DNA from: Metallyticus violacea
Lineage: Eukaryota > Arthropoda > Insecta > Mantodea > Metallyticidae
Assembly: GCA_030762175.1 (NCBI GenBank)
Contig: CM060833.1
Span: 166,507,001-166,571,000 of the forward strand
DNA length: 64,000 bases
Direction: 5' to 3'
Position 1 is the first letter of the stretch; each line of letters opens with the position of its first letter. Below, piece after piece: positions 11,446-21,647 of this stretch. The notes under the pieces are model-generated. The model was given only the letters and a program-made list of their open reading frames with translations, did not search any database and was not told the origin of the DNA. A program made the translations under genes and the position numbers.

Positions 11446-11683
11446 CTGTAAGATATCATAACGCAATGTGAGTCACATGTGTTTACAGAACATCATACGA
11501 TAATCTTGGCTTCATTTGTTCATTGTTGATTTACCTGTCACGTAGCAACGCTATCATAATGTATGTGAGTTACATCTGTTTACAGATCATCACATTACTG
11601 TTGTTTTTCGGTCCAACTTTGAAATATATTAAATAGATATGTAATGTGAAAGTGTGTATACATTTTTTGACACCCTCGGCATA
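11446..11683 (-). mobile_element. M2 element, 5' fragment
   Basis: Read on the minus strand, it starts with the M2 terminal repeat (complement of 'tacattttttgacaccctcgg'-like sequence). It continues through two subterminal direct repeats (11544-11590 and 11448-11495), each with 'tgagt(c/t)acat(c/g)tgtttacag'. The transposase-coding part is missing. Confidence 0.75.
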
Positions 11684-12387
11684 TTCTGTCTTATATGATC
11701 TTCAAGAGCATGGAAGGATTTGGAAGTATTTTCTCTTGCTTGGGGAGGTACATTTTGAAAGTAGTTACGAGTGCTTTTACAATCTATATTGATGAACACT
11801 CATTTGGAACTTGTTTAACACTCTCACCTCTTGATCTTTTTACTCTGGTCCATCTCCCTGGAGTTCTATTCCTTTTACTACTGCAGGTGTTAATTTCAAT
11901 GTTTTTATGATTTCCTTGATATCTTGATTTTAGTAACATTATCTACAATCTCATCATTGATAACTTTGTAACGTACGTACTTCTGAATGCTCATTTACAG
12001 AATTAAATAAAATCAATCAACAGAGCTTATGCCACACAATCCTCAAGCCAATTTCATTGTGTGTTAGCTCAATAAAATGTTGACTAAAGGTAAAGGTTCC
12101 CTTGAAAATATCATAAATGAAATTATTGTATTATACCTGAACTAGAGTAGTTTTCATCTTCGTCATATAGTATATAATCGAGATCTTTCGATACATTCAT
12201 TACATTTTATAATTTTGATAATAACCGAGGTCACTTAAATTCATCATTGTGCATATAACTCATAAAAAAAAAAAACATTTTAATATTTTGTTTCCAACGT
12301 CACAGTACAATAAATCCCTGACTGATCACTAAAATTTAATGTCCCCCCTCCCAGAAGCGTTCACGTGTGCCACTTTCTTTTGATTTA
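11684..12387. other. Unassigned AT-rich sequence
   Basis: No gene or shared repeat recognised. Confidence 0.35.
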
Positions 12388-12790
12388 AACTTCTGTGCGT
12401 GAAGAACCGCATGGCACTGCAGTGGATTCCTGGCCACTGCGGGACTTATAGAAACGAGCGAGCAGATGAGTTGGCGAAAATGAAACAACCAGATCCATCT
12501 TTTCCCCTGCGGCATATAAAGTGTCATAATCCTCATCTATTAAATCTGACCGCTTCAGCCTGTATAGAGAAAAAGCTTCTGGGAATTCCCTTTTGAACAA
12601 ATCAGAAATAATTCCTAGTTTTCTACTTAGATCAGTTGACGTGGCCTGCTTTAGACTTGCTACGGGTCATGACTACTTTCAGTCACCTGTATAGAACTGA
12701 ACTGACTGAAACAGATGCATGCCCTCTTTGCGACCATGGCTGAAGAACACCTCAGCATTTGCCCTGCTGTTCTCAACTGTTTCTATTGAC
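12388..12790 (+). pseudogene. Non-LTR retrotransposon RNase H and zinc-knuckle relic
   Basis: A plus-strand frame at 12399-12596 carries 'LQWIPGHCGTYRNERADELAK', the last conserved block of ribonuclease H domains, in which the His and the terminal Asp region are catalytic. Downstream, in other frames, are 'FRLATGHDYFQ', 'HLYRTELTETDACPLC' and 'EEHLSICPAV'. These are the usual ORF2 tail: a basic RxxTGH stretch, then a CxxC...H....C knuckle. At least two frameshifts separate the blocks. The order RNase H then knuckle identifies an RNase H-bearing non-LTR element. The reverse transcriptase is absent. Confidence 0.7.
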
Positions 12791-13835
12791 AACGCCTTTG
12801 GTGATTATTTTTATTGTTCTTCTTTGTACTGGGCTGCTCGTCGACTTATGATCGAGAGGTCGGTGACGGGCATACGATAAAAAAACTTACTTTTGATTAA
12901 ATCACACTATTGACTAACTTGAAAATGCTTCTCAAGAAATTTATCGAAGGAATTTCACAAGCGCAATATTTCGGAATTAGACATTTAGTAACTTACACGT
13001 ATTGCTTTCTGAATGCTCCACATGCAAGTATTTTTAATACTGCAACATAAAAACGCTGCTTCCAACTTCCATAAATGCTATCTCCTTAGTTCCATACTAG
13101 AAGGTCGTGATATTGTAAAAATAATTATTATTTTATTTCATTACTGCACTGCAGAAAGACATTTAGTGAATAACACACAGTAACGGAAGTGTGGGACAAA
13201 CGCACGTGCTTTTGCATAGGTAACAGAGATGCTGGCCCCGGAAGAGCACGCTGAACTTCATGGTCGGCAACATCAGCAAACGCGAGCAATAAAAATTCTT
13301 TCTGATCATAATCTCGTGACCTTCCCCGCAGCAGATTTCGTTGTCTCAGATTAGGAAAGGGAGAGAGCTGGGAGGATTTTTTTTGTAAACATTAAGTCTT
13401 TCCAGATGATGAATGGAATGATGGTGCAAATAAAGCACACAAACCGCGGCACCATGGTAAGGGAAACGAAACTCTTTATCCAGTCTACACGTTCCGATCA
13501 GAAATTGAAACCGATGCCACCAGTTAGGAGAACGTGAAGAACCATTCAATTGTATTCTACTTGAGGCAGGGTAGGTGTTAGCTACTGTGTCATTAACGCA
13601 CCTTCCCGACCTAACTAATTCACAACATAAAACTACACTTTCGGGCTCGAGGTTCCGAACTCAGATAAGTGTTCACTAGTGCCTCATAAAATCATATAAA
13701 ACATGGTCCTGCCAGTCAAACCGAACGAATCTTTGATCAACAACCAAAAATGTTACATTAAGAGGGAATGAAGAAAGCGAAAAAACGGGGAAACCCCGAA
13801 AATCTCCACTTTGAACAACGTATGGAATTCCACCA
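12791..13835. other. Unassigned sequence
   Basis: No gene recognised; short frames only. Confidence 0.35.
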
Positions 13836-14107
13836 TTTTTTGTTTGTTTGTTTATTTACGGACGCTCTTTAACATCTCAGGTCATCAGCGTCCCAATCAA
13901 ATCAGGGTGTGAAACGGCCGACAAATTTTCTCAGAGGTTTCTTTTTTCAGGCTTGAGGTTCTTTTTCGTGCCGTAAATGTACGACACGGGACCCACGGCT
14001 TTACTTGCCTTCCGCAGGAAGCCATACTTGGGGTCCCGGCCGAGTTTGAACCCGCGATCTTGGGTTTAGGAGGCAAGTACGGTTAACACTAGACCACCAG
14101 GACCGAC
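13836..14107 (-). repeat. SINE A, copy 5
   Basis: Reversed tail, body and head, with part of the body-head junction missing ('gccatacttggggtcccggcc' lacks the usual spacer). The head ends at 'accaccaggaccgac'. It is immediately followed by the duplication that belongs to the neighbouring SINE B. Confidence 0.88.
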
Positions 14108-14415
14108 GTTTTAAGAGCAATGAATGAATGGTGTTTAACGTCCTTTTTTGCTACAGAGGCACCACAGGCGATGGACACTGGTGATACATGAGATGAAATG
14201 ATATATTGGGAAAAGATTTACCTTTTAGGAAGGAAACGTTCCAGGCCTAAGTTTAGAGTACCTCCCCGGCATTTGCCATTTAGGAGGACTGAGGAAAACC
14301 TGGATAAAAACCCAGTCAGGGAGGACGGTCCTGGCGGGATTCGAACCCCAGACCTCCCGCTCACGAGTCCGCGATTTAACTACCTCGGCCACCCGTGGCG
14401 GTGTTTTAAGAGCAA
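14108..14415 (-). repeat. SINE B, copy 4, full length with target-site duplication
   Basis: Reversed SINE B (element at about 14121-14402) with a well-preserved head (complement of 'gccacgggtggccgaggtag') and B box. It is flanked by a perfect 13-bp duplication, gttttaagagcaa, at 14108-14120 and 14403-14415. It inserted at the outer end of SINE A copy 5, so it is the younger of the two. Confidence 0.95.
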
Positions 14416-15364
14416 CACAATAACAAATTTATGTTCTTCAACCAGTGACGATTAAACATTTAAATAGAATTCGGTTCATAAGAAGTCATCTTTATTTCTT
14501 ACTCTTCTGTTTTATAAACAGCTCTCATACAAACTGAAATAAATATGAATATCCTTGGAAGTTACAAGGACATCATTTCTTTTCAAGTTTTTTACATTAC
14601 GAGCATGACTTGCATATTCAATGCAAATGTGGGCAGCATCAAAACTGCAGGCAATTCGCTCCTTTATAGACGATACTAACTTCATAACTCCTTTTACGTC
14701 AAGTGCTTCCCATTGCTTCATAAATCTGAAATAATTGTCTTTTTAATAATTACACTTCATTCACAAAATAACAGCATTTTGATTTGCTCGTAAAGGTACA
14801 GTTTATGTTGGCGGATGCACGATTAATTCTAAGTTTTTTATAAAACTGTTTATAGCATACTATATTGTAAATTAGAACAGACATGACGTGATACAATCAA
14901 AGTTTTATAGGAACTAATAATTGTCAATAAAAAACTAGCGGTTACAGGAGAATCGAACAAAGAGGGTAGAGGGTTTGAAAGTGTTAACGTCCCCAAGTGC
15001 CGACGCAAATCAGTTCTCAGTTCTCAGCGTCTTAAAGTTATGTGGTAAACCTTACATCATCCCTGACAGTTGGCTAGCATTTGAGCCATGGCAGGGTTGA
15101 CTATACTAATACTTAACAATATTCATACCTTACAGAGGGCGGTTAGAGAGGACCACCTTCACTAGGAAATGTTGATTGTGTATTAACTACTCAACTTTCA
15201 CTGCACATTTCAGCAAATGTCTACCAACAGTAGATAAATATAATCAACACTCGATTTTCAGTTTAACACTACAAATAGCTACACAGGTCTAAAACGTGTC
15301 TTACCGCCTGTGGTTCCGGCCGCCTGGTTTCTCCCTCGTTCCATCCCTTCCTCCCGGAGGCAGA
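14416..15364. other. Unassigned sequence
   Basis: No gene recognised. Around 15020-15090 there is weak resemblance to the SINE C body ('cagcgtcttaaagttatg'), too short to call. Confidence 0.35.
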
Positions 15365-15597
15365 GTTGGTCCTGGTGGTGTACTGGTAACCATACTTGCC
15401 TTTTAAACCCAAGATCTTTGGTTCAATCCTGGCCAATGACTTTTTTCAGGCGTAAAAACCCTAAGTATGGCTTTCTTCGGAAGGGAAATAAAGCCGTGGA
15501 TCCCGTGTCGTACATTTACGGAATGTAAAAGAACGTCAGGTCTGAATTGAATGGGATGCTGATGTTAAAGAGCGTCCATGAATAAACCAATTCAAAT
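15365..15597 (+). repeat. SINE A, copy 6, internally deleted
   Basis: The head is GGTCCTGGTGGTGTACTGG with B box GGTTCAATCC. The body runs through the hairpin, then jumps from 'gaacgtcaggtctgaattga' to the tail, losing about 50 bases present in other copies. Confidence 0.85.
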
Positions 15598-16185
15598 TAA
15601 CAACCGGGGGTGGCGTGCACACAAACTTCTCAGTGTGTCACAAAGTCACTCAGCAAGACTGATGTACCGAAATATGCTCTTCCGCCCCTAACACTCTAGT
15701 TTAATACGTTTGGAATGAGACAATTAATTATCAAATGCTTTTTCAGATGTTCTGATGTCATGCACAGTCTTTTGTCTGATGTTTATTTGTTTTTACACAT
15801 AGACAAAGATCGCTCGACTTCGGCGAATGTTTATGCAGAATAAATGTGCTGGCCACAATAACGTCAGGGGTTCTACAGTTTCAACATTAAATAAGCGACA
15901 CAAAGTAAGAACTTTTATGTATCCGGGACTCTTATTAAACACAACTTACATTTTATTGGAAGCTATAACACTCCATTACCTGGTAGAACAATAGCCTTCT
16001 GAACTGTGTCTTACATTATTACCGTGGTTTATTGAAAAGGCACATATGAAGTCTCCAATTTCTTCATACTGCCGCGCAGATGAGCTGAGATTAGTTAGAA
16101 TAAGTTAATTTCATACCTCAATTGGTTAAAACTGTTATTACGTTTTAGAATGGGTGAATAGCTTATGAATAACTAATTATTGATA
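15598..16185. other. Unassigned sequence
   Basis: Nothing recognised. Confidence 0.35.
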
Positions 16186-16931
16186 TACCGAGGTGCAAAA
16201 AATGTATACTCACTTTCACAGTATATATCAATTTAATATATTTCAAAGTTGGACCGAAAAACAACAGTAATGTGTAGTATGATGTTCTGTAAACAGATGT
16301 AACTCACATTATGTTATGATAGCGTTGTTACGTGTCAGGTAAATTAACAATGAACAAATGAAGCCAAGATTATCGTTATGTTCTGTAAATAGACGTGACT
16401 TACATTACGTTATGCTAGCGTTGCTACAACGAAATGGAGCAAGGATTATCGTCTGAACAGCGGAAATCAATTTTGAAGCGATATTGAAAAACCGAGAATG
16501 TTGTTGAAGTTCAAAGGCAATGGAGACGTGTGTACAGAACGCGCGTAACAATTGCACGCATTCGAGACAAATTTGAGACTCATGGTACCGTATGCAACAG
16601 GATGGTGCTCCACCACATTAACATCGAGATGTACGTGCGTACCTTGATGACAGTATTCCAAGGCACTGGATAGGACGAAGAGGTCCGATTGAGTTTCCAC
16701 CGCGTTCTCCGGATCTAACGCCGTTGGACTTCTACCTATGGGGAACTCTTAAGGATGTTGTGTACCGTAGAAAACCAGCTACACTGGCAGCACTTCGGGA
16801 AGAAAATGAAACGGCACGCGCTGTAATCGCTGAGCACACTTTCGCAAACGTTGCTCTATCAGTAGTTCAACGTACTCAGAAGTGTATCGACGCTTTGCTT
16901 GGAGTGTGTACACCTTTCGGCACCCTCTGTA
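16186..16931 (+). mobile_element. M2 element, deleted copy retaining part of the catalytic domain
   Basis: This 746-bp element lies between TA dinucleotides. Its terminal repeats are 'gaggtgcaaaaaatgtatac' and the complement of 'gtgtacacctttcggcaccctc'. Two 46-base subterminal repeats (16285-16330, 16381-16427) precede an ATG at 16434. The coding remnant begins with a helix-turn-helix segment (DUF4817 type: 'TIARIRDKFETHG'-like). It jumps at about 16595 to 'QQDGAPPH' (second catalytic Asp) and reads through 'HWIGRRGPIEFPPRSPDLTP' and 'LDFYLWGTLKDVVYRR'. Between the Asp of QQD and that of PLD there are 41 residues, the spacing of DD41D (rosa-like) Tc1/mariner members. A TGA replaces a Trp codon early on and a TAA interrupts the catalytic stretch. 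Confidence 0.8.
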
Positions 16932-17170
16932 TATACAATAAAAATGAAAAACAAGATAGCTCTGGAACAATATAACTAAAATAACAAGAACTAGAAAAGC
17001 AGAAATAGATAAAGCATTTAAATAGTCACACATATATCGCTATATTTAGAAATGCTTTTGTTTTCCAAAGGCAGTAGACAATTGAAAGTGGTAAAAGTAA
17101 ATGTTCAATCTCGAAGTTAACATCCATGGAAGCAGATAAAACGAGAGGAAAATAGCGGGGGAATTGGTGA

Positions 17171-17447
17171 ATTGTTTTATTTACGGACGCTCTTTAACAT
17201 CGTAGGTCATTCTATTTAGGGCGTGAAATGGCCGACAAATTTTGCTCAGAGGCCTCTCTTTCAGGCTTGAGATTCTTTTTCATGCTGTAAATGTACGACA
17301 CGGGACCCACGGCTTTACTTCCCTTCCGAAGGAAGTCATACTTAGGATTTTTACGCCCGAAAAACTCCATCGATCCTGGACGGGTTCGAACCCGCGATCT
17401 TGGGTTTAGAAGGCAAGTATGGTTACCACTACACCACCAGGACCGAC
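17171..17447 (-). repeat. SINE A, copy 7
   Basis: Reversed, near full length, with complete head (complement ending 'accaccaggaccgac'). A short deletion removes part of the tail region ('cgtaggtcattctatttagggcg'). Confidence 0.9.
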
Positions 17448-17639
17448 ATAGCGAAGGAGGAAAAACAAACATTAATTTAAATAATAAAATAAAATAATAC
17501 AAGTATAAATTAATAAGGGGAATACGAACACACAAGGTTTAAACCCGGCGATATGTGCGCTTTACGTAAAAAAATAGCTGCTTTCTCTATCTCTGAGGAT
17601 CTTTAGGGGCATGAGTCGCTATCCATGAACAAGCATTAA

Positions 17640-17830
17640 ATTAAATACATTATCAAAATCCTTACAGTGAGATAAGGCTTATTGGGAACGTCTATGATTG
17701 TTCATACGTAGCGAAACAACAGTAGAAGTTAAACCAATGTAAAATGCTTTGCAAAGCTTACAAGATAACATAAATACGACGTTCTTGGAAGATCGGATAG
17801 GAAATGAAGAAATGTTAAATTCCCTGGATA
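17640..17830 (-). pseudogene. GIY-YIG endonuclease-like fragment, possibly Penelope-type retroelement
   Basis: A minus-strand frame (17679-17918) contains 'NVVFMLSCKLCKAFYIGLTS' followed by 'RMNNHRRS'. The arrangement (V)(F/Y)...C..C...YIG.T...L..R...H is characteristic of GIY-YIG nuclease domains attached to Penelope-like elements and related reverse transcriptases. Past the TAA at 17679, the same strand continues with 'DFDNVFNLMLVHG', also in keeping with that tail. No reverse transcriptase is visible nearby. The alternative, a chance match in an AT-rich frame, cannot be excluded. Confidence 0.5.
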
Positions 17831-18761
17831 AATTAGGGCTGTGGAATGAATGACATGGCATTATTAGCGCCCTAAACACAAAACCTTGCACATAAAGCGT
17901 GTACGCCAGCCGGCCCACTTCTTACTTCCTAGTATTCCCCTTTCTACTTTGATATTAGAGTTTTTTATTCTTAACTTTTTAAAATATTAATATATTTCTA
18001 TTTCTTATTTTTCCTCCCTTGTCCTATATCCCTTGTTGTTAGTATCTGTTTCCACTTATTATGTCTCCTTCGAGATTCAAGATTTACTTTTAACACCTTC
18101 AATTCTGCATTTGAAAAAGAACACAAGTGATTTGAAATATAGGGATATTTCTGTTACTATTTAAGTGTTTTATCTATTTCACATCTCTAGTTATTTGAAT
18201 ATACACATACACCATAGTATCCCAGAATTCCCATACATTTTTCAAGCGATACTTTCATGTACTTTCAAAGCACGCTTGTCACATTGGTTGCATCTTGCAG
18301 GGGATTTACGGATGCATATTAACCGGCCTTAAAAAAATCCTTGCTGTTTTATTTTTCCATCTGCTTATATGTAATATGAATGTCCTGAATTCAAACACGT
18401 TTTCAGTTGTACTCTATTGCGCTAGGTTTTTAAACAATCACATTACTAATAATGTATTTATATATTTTATTAAATATTATTAAGTTTTAAGACATATAAA
18501 TAAGGTAGTAGTTTTTGTGGTTTCATTTTAACTTATATTAATAATTAACTGAAAAAGAGAGCTATGAGTTAATAATTATGAATTTCCATTTTTTTCATTA
18601 TTACTGAGAACATTTTTTTTTTTTGTTAATTTCTGTTACATCCTTCTCTAGTATCTCCTTTCAAACCGCAAAATTAATCAGCAATCATTTACACGTCCCA
18701 ATGGCCTTGATAGCAGTTTCCATTGCTTTTATGCCAATATGAAACCGCTCACTTTGTTACA
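17831..18761. other. Unassigned AT-rich sequence
   Basis: No gene or shared repeat recognised. Confidence 0.35.
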
Positions 18762-19388
18762 TTTCTAAGATGTTGTAACATTTCCTCCACAATTTATTTA
18801 TAGTTTTCAAAATTCTTGTTGCCAAGAAACGTTTTTGTATACCAAACATGTTGACTTCTCTAACTCGGACATCGACTGAGGAAAGGTCTCATCCTGCATA
18901 AGCTCACGAATCTGGGGTACATCGAATAATAACTGCTGCTATCTTAGCTTCAGTAACTTTGTAACAAGAAAGTTGAAACAATCACTATCCTTATTCAGAA
19001 CAGTAACAAGTTGCTTCATCAGGACTAATTGAACATATACCGGTAGAAGAAGGACATTATAAAAACAAACAAATGGTTCATATTTCACATTTTTTTTCCA
19101 GCAACTAAATTGTGCCCAATATTTTCGGGTTCAATGCTCTAATATAGCCTTATTGTTTCAATCACAAAGTGAGCCATTGTTTAAATCTCTCAGAATATTT
19201 ATTTTATGTATCTGTTCAATGAACAAATGATAAAAACTGTTAATTTATATAATACCGATTACTGAAAAACTGTAGCCGGATGAGGCAAAAAAACTAAGGC
19301 TGGTTTAAGAGACTCTATGTGGTAAGGAATTAGAAAATATGAACAGTTTTCATTCAGCTAAAAATTGTGTAGACCAGTACGCAAGTAT
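18762..19388 (-). repeat. Repetitive insect ORF relic, copy X1
   Basis: It is an inverted copy of 44873-45500. Translated on the minus strand it retains 'LFDVPQIRELMQDE', preceded by the 'SEAK' block in a shifted frame. This matches the repetitive uncharacterised protein seen many times in insect genomes, with a GIFxGPQIRxL motif and a downstream MSxKxHFL motif. I know this only from memory. Frameshifts and stops are frequent. The mobile element class behind the protein is not known to me. Confidence 0.55.
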
Positions 19389-19632
19389 GCTTCTTTCCTT
19401 TAAATTTCTTTGTAATATTTTAATTACCAAATAACCCACATAAGAGATATTCAATCGATGCACAGTTATTGATGCATGTTCGTTTTATGCTCTTTTTGGT
19501 ATCTATATTTAGCTGTTAGTAATTCTGGCCTGAAATTATTTAGTTTTTACATAAGTAATTAAATCAACTCCAGCCCTTAAGGCTTAATGTGGAAAATTAT
19601 AAGCCGATTCTGACATACCATGTATTATGTAT

Positions 19633-19877
19633 AATTTAACGCCCGTTTTTACTACTAAGGCAGCACACTGACGATACATGAGATGAAGTGATATATTGGG
19701 AAAGGATTTTTAAGGAAGGAAACGTTCCAGGCCTAAGTTTAGTGTACCTCCTCGGCATTTGTCATTTATAAGAACTGAGGAAAACCTGGAAAAAACCTCA
19801 GTAAGGGAGGACGGTCCTGACGGGAATCGGACCCCAAATCTCCCGCTCGCGAGTCCGCGCCTTAACGACCTCGACCA
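19633..19877 (-). repeat. SINE B, copy 5
   Basis: Reversed tail 'acgcccgtttttactactaa', body and most of the head (complement of 'gaggtcgttaaggcgcgg'). The outermost head bases are missing. A small deletion occurs in the 'caccacaggcggtggac' block. Confidence 0.88.
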
Positions 19878-20144
19878 TATATAAGAAAATAATATTTCAT
19901 TACATGTACATATATAAAATAGATGAACATGCTAATCCGAGCTAAACTCTTCCTACTTCCCGGTCCTTTGAGTGTAGTGATCTTGAAACATTACAAAAAA
20001 GCTGGGAATGTAATAAATTTCCAAGCTCGCCCACCAGTGCATTCCCGGAAAGCGAGCCTCCCACTGCTGTGTTCTGAAGGCCGCTGCTTGTTGCAGGTAG
20101 TAAGTGATGTGTCATCTGTGCGGCAGGACTGCTCCGCTACAAAC

Positions 20145-20440
20145 ATGATATACCCCCCCAACGCGGCACCCGGTGGGCGCTGCTCCAGGTCCGTACCCGG
20201 CAATAGGGGCCCCGTGGGGTGCTCCAAGCGGGGTGGCACAACGGGACCTGGCAGGAGTGGCGCCGGGGACGTCCGCGGCAAAGGCAAACAGCAACAGCAA
20301 AAGACTCAGCAGGTGGTCCAGTGGAAGCAGAGGAACGTCCAGGAAGGCATCGTCGTCGTGGATGAACAACAGCTGTCTAAACTCATAAAGAGAAACCCCA
20401 TCCAGGACTACTATGAGCTGGACCCGGAACCTTTCGCCAC
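20145..20440 (+). CDS. Putative first coding exon of a host gene (possible DRAK/STK17-like kinase)
   Basis: The open frame continues upstream to 19923, but the ATG at 20145 has a favourable context (acaaacATGa) and begins the GC-rich part. The 98 complete codons encode a Gly/Pro/Arg/Ser-rich start (PNAAPGGRCSRSVPGNRG). A Gln/Lys run follows (GKGKQQQQKTQQ), then an acidic-amphipathic end (EQQLSKLIKRNPIQDYYELD, then PEPFA). The frame ends precisely at a consensus donor, AC|GTGAGT at 20440/20441, leaving phase 2. CpG density is clearly higher than in any neighbouring sequence, as at an insect promoter-proximal exon. The 'IQDYYELDPEPFA' end recalls the segment before the glycine-rich loop of death-associated-protein-kinase-related proteins, but no kinase motif is present in this exon. 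No downstream exon was recognised in the remaining 43 kb. A Kozak-poor upstream start (19923), or an acceptor at 20096 (ttgttgcag|g) making this a second exon, remain possible. Confidence 0.5.
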
Positions 20441-20446
20441 GTGAGT
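20441..20446 (+). other. Splice donor
   Basis: GTGAGT directly follows the open frame. Read through, the frame would hit TGA two bases later, so the donor is needed for a longer protein. Confidence 0.5.
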
Positions 20447-20693
20447 CTGTTCATTTGTACCTTGGCATGCCTGCGTTTTCACATTCGTTCTGCCCTTTTA
20501 TTTACAATAACAAAAATACGGCATAGTAATGCTCTAATATATCCAAATATTGCATTAATATTAAGCCTAAGCTAAAACTTTAGTGGTATCGATCTTATTT
20601 AAATGTTTATGTTTTATTTATTGTCGTTTTGACTGCATTGGTCTGTAGACTGTGGACATAAATGTAGGTAGGTAGAGATGAGTGAAATGAAAT

Positions 20694-20885
20694 GAATTAA
20701 TGAATGAGCAAATGAGCTTGGAATCCTTGGCGCCTTAAATCATTCACCTTCTCAGGATAAGCAAAAACTTCGGAGAAAAAAAAAATACCTAGATAGCTTG
20801 TGACCTGACCGGTAATCAAACCCAAGACCTACGGATAGATAGTCACAAACGTAGTGGTCGGATTGCTTTTGTGGGGATCTTGTAA
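20694..20885 (-). repeat. SINE C, copy 1
   Basis: Minus-strand head with B-box-like GGGTTTGATTACC, then 'ggtcaggtcacaagc', an A/T run, and a body with 'gatttaaggcgccaagg' and 'agctcatttgctcattc'. It is collinear with 27055-27240. Confidence 0.6.
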
Positions 20886-21478
20886 ACGTTAAAACAATGC
20901 TTTTTACTAGAAGTAGTTACACTTAAGAAACTAACACAAAGCTATCTTATTACTTTAAATGCATAATATCATTAGGTACAAAGAATGAAATTACTTAAAA
21001 ATATTAAACAAAAGAAAAAAGGAATCTTCCACTACACTGTCTTTTGTTTAATGTAACTGAATTGAAGCTGCATAATAAAACTACAAAACTGTACACAATG
21101 AACACGGTTCCGTTGGCTCGAGTTTTACATACTGAAACCACATTTGTCTATTAATTACAGATAATTTTATTTTAAGTTCTAATTCCCCTTTTGATGTTTT
21201 TATTTTTAGCCGGTCGTGTAAAGTTTTACCATTCGTTTCAGTCAATCATCTGCCGGCCATGCGCACTAGCCGCAATGACTGACCGCCCGATCCAATACCC
21301 GACGTTATCGATTGGTAATCTCCCCGTTCTAGGTAATATTTTAGGCACCATGTCAGCCCGTCACAAATTCGGTGATGATTTGCTTCCATGGAATAAACAG
21401 AAAATGCTCTTAATATGCAAGTGTCTTTATTAATTTATATGCATGAATTTAATTCAGTGCATTGTAACACTACCCCAA
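20886..21478. other. Unassigned sequence, possibly intronic
   Basis: A plus-strand open frame at 21191-21433 lies in a somewhat GC-richer patch (21205-21395) but shows no family motif and no convincing splice sites. Confidence 0.3.
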
Positions 21479-21511
21479 TGTCCGTTTTAACTACTGAGAT
21501 ACCACAGGATT
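21479..21511 (-). repeat. SINE B tail fragment
   Basis: Thirty-odd bases match the reversed SINE B tail ('gttttaactactgaga' then 'accacagg'). Nothing of the body follows. Confidence 0.6.
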
Positions 21512-21647
21512 TGTGGGGAATTCCACATGTATGAAGTATTTAGGAACCCTCATACTAATAACTTTACCGCGTGAATATTAAATGTCAGAAATGCACATAT
21601 CATGTTCACAATCTGCTATAACACAGTTTAGCACATCATAATATAAA

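Noticed and set aside
20112..20369. Minus-strand Pro/Ala/Leu-rich frames opposite the putative exon
   Set aside because: Shadow frames of a GC-rich plus-strand exon; no splice sites or start context of their own.
21191..21433. Possible second exon after the 20-kb exon
   Set aside because: No acceptor/donor pair in the right phase, and no kinase-like residues following a glycine loop.
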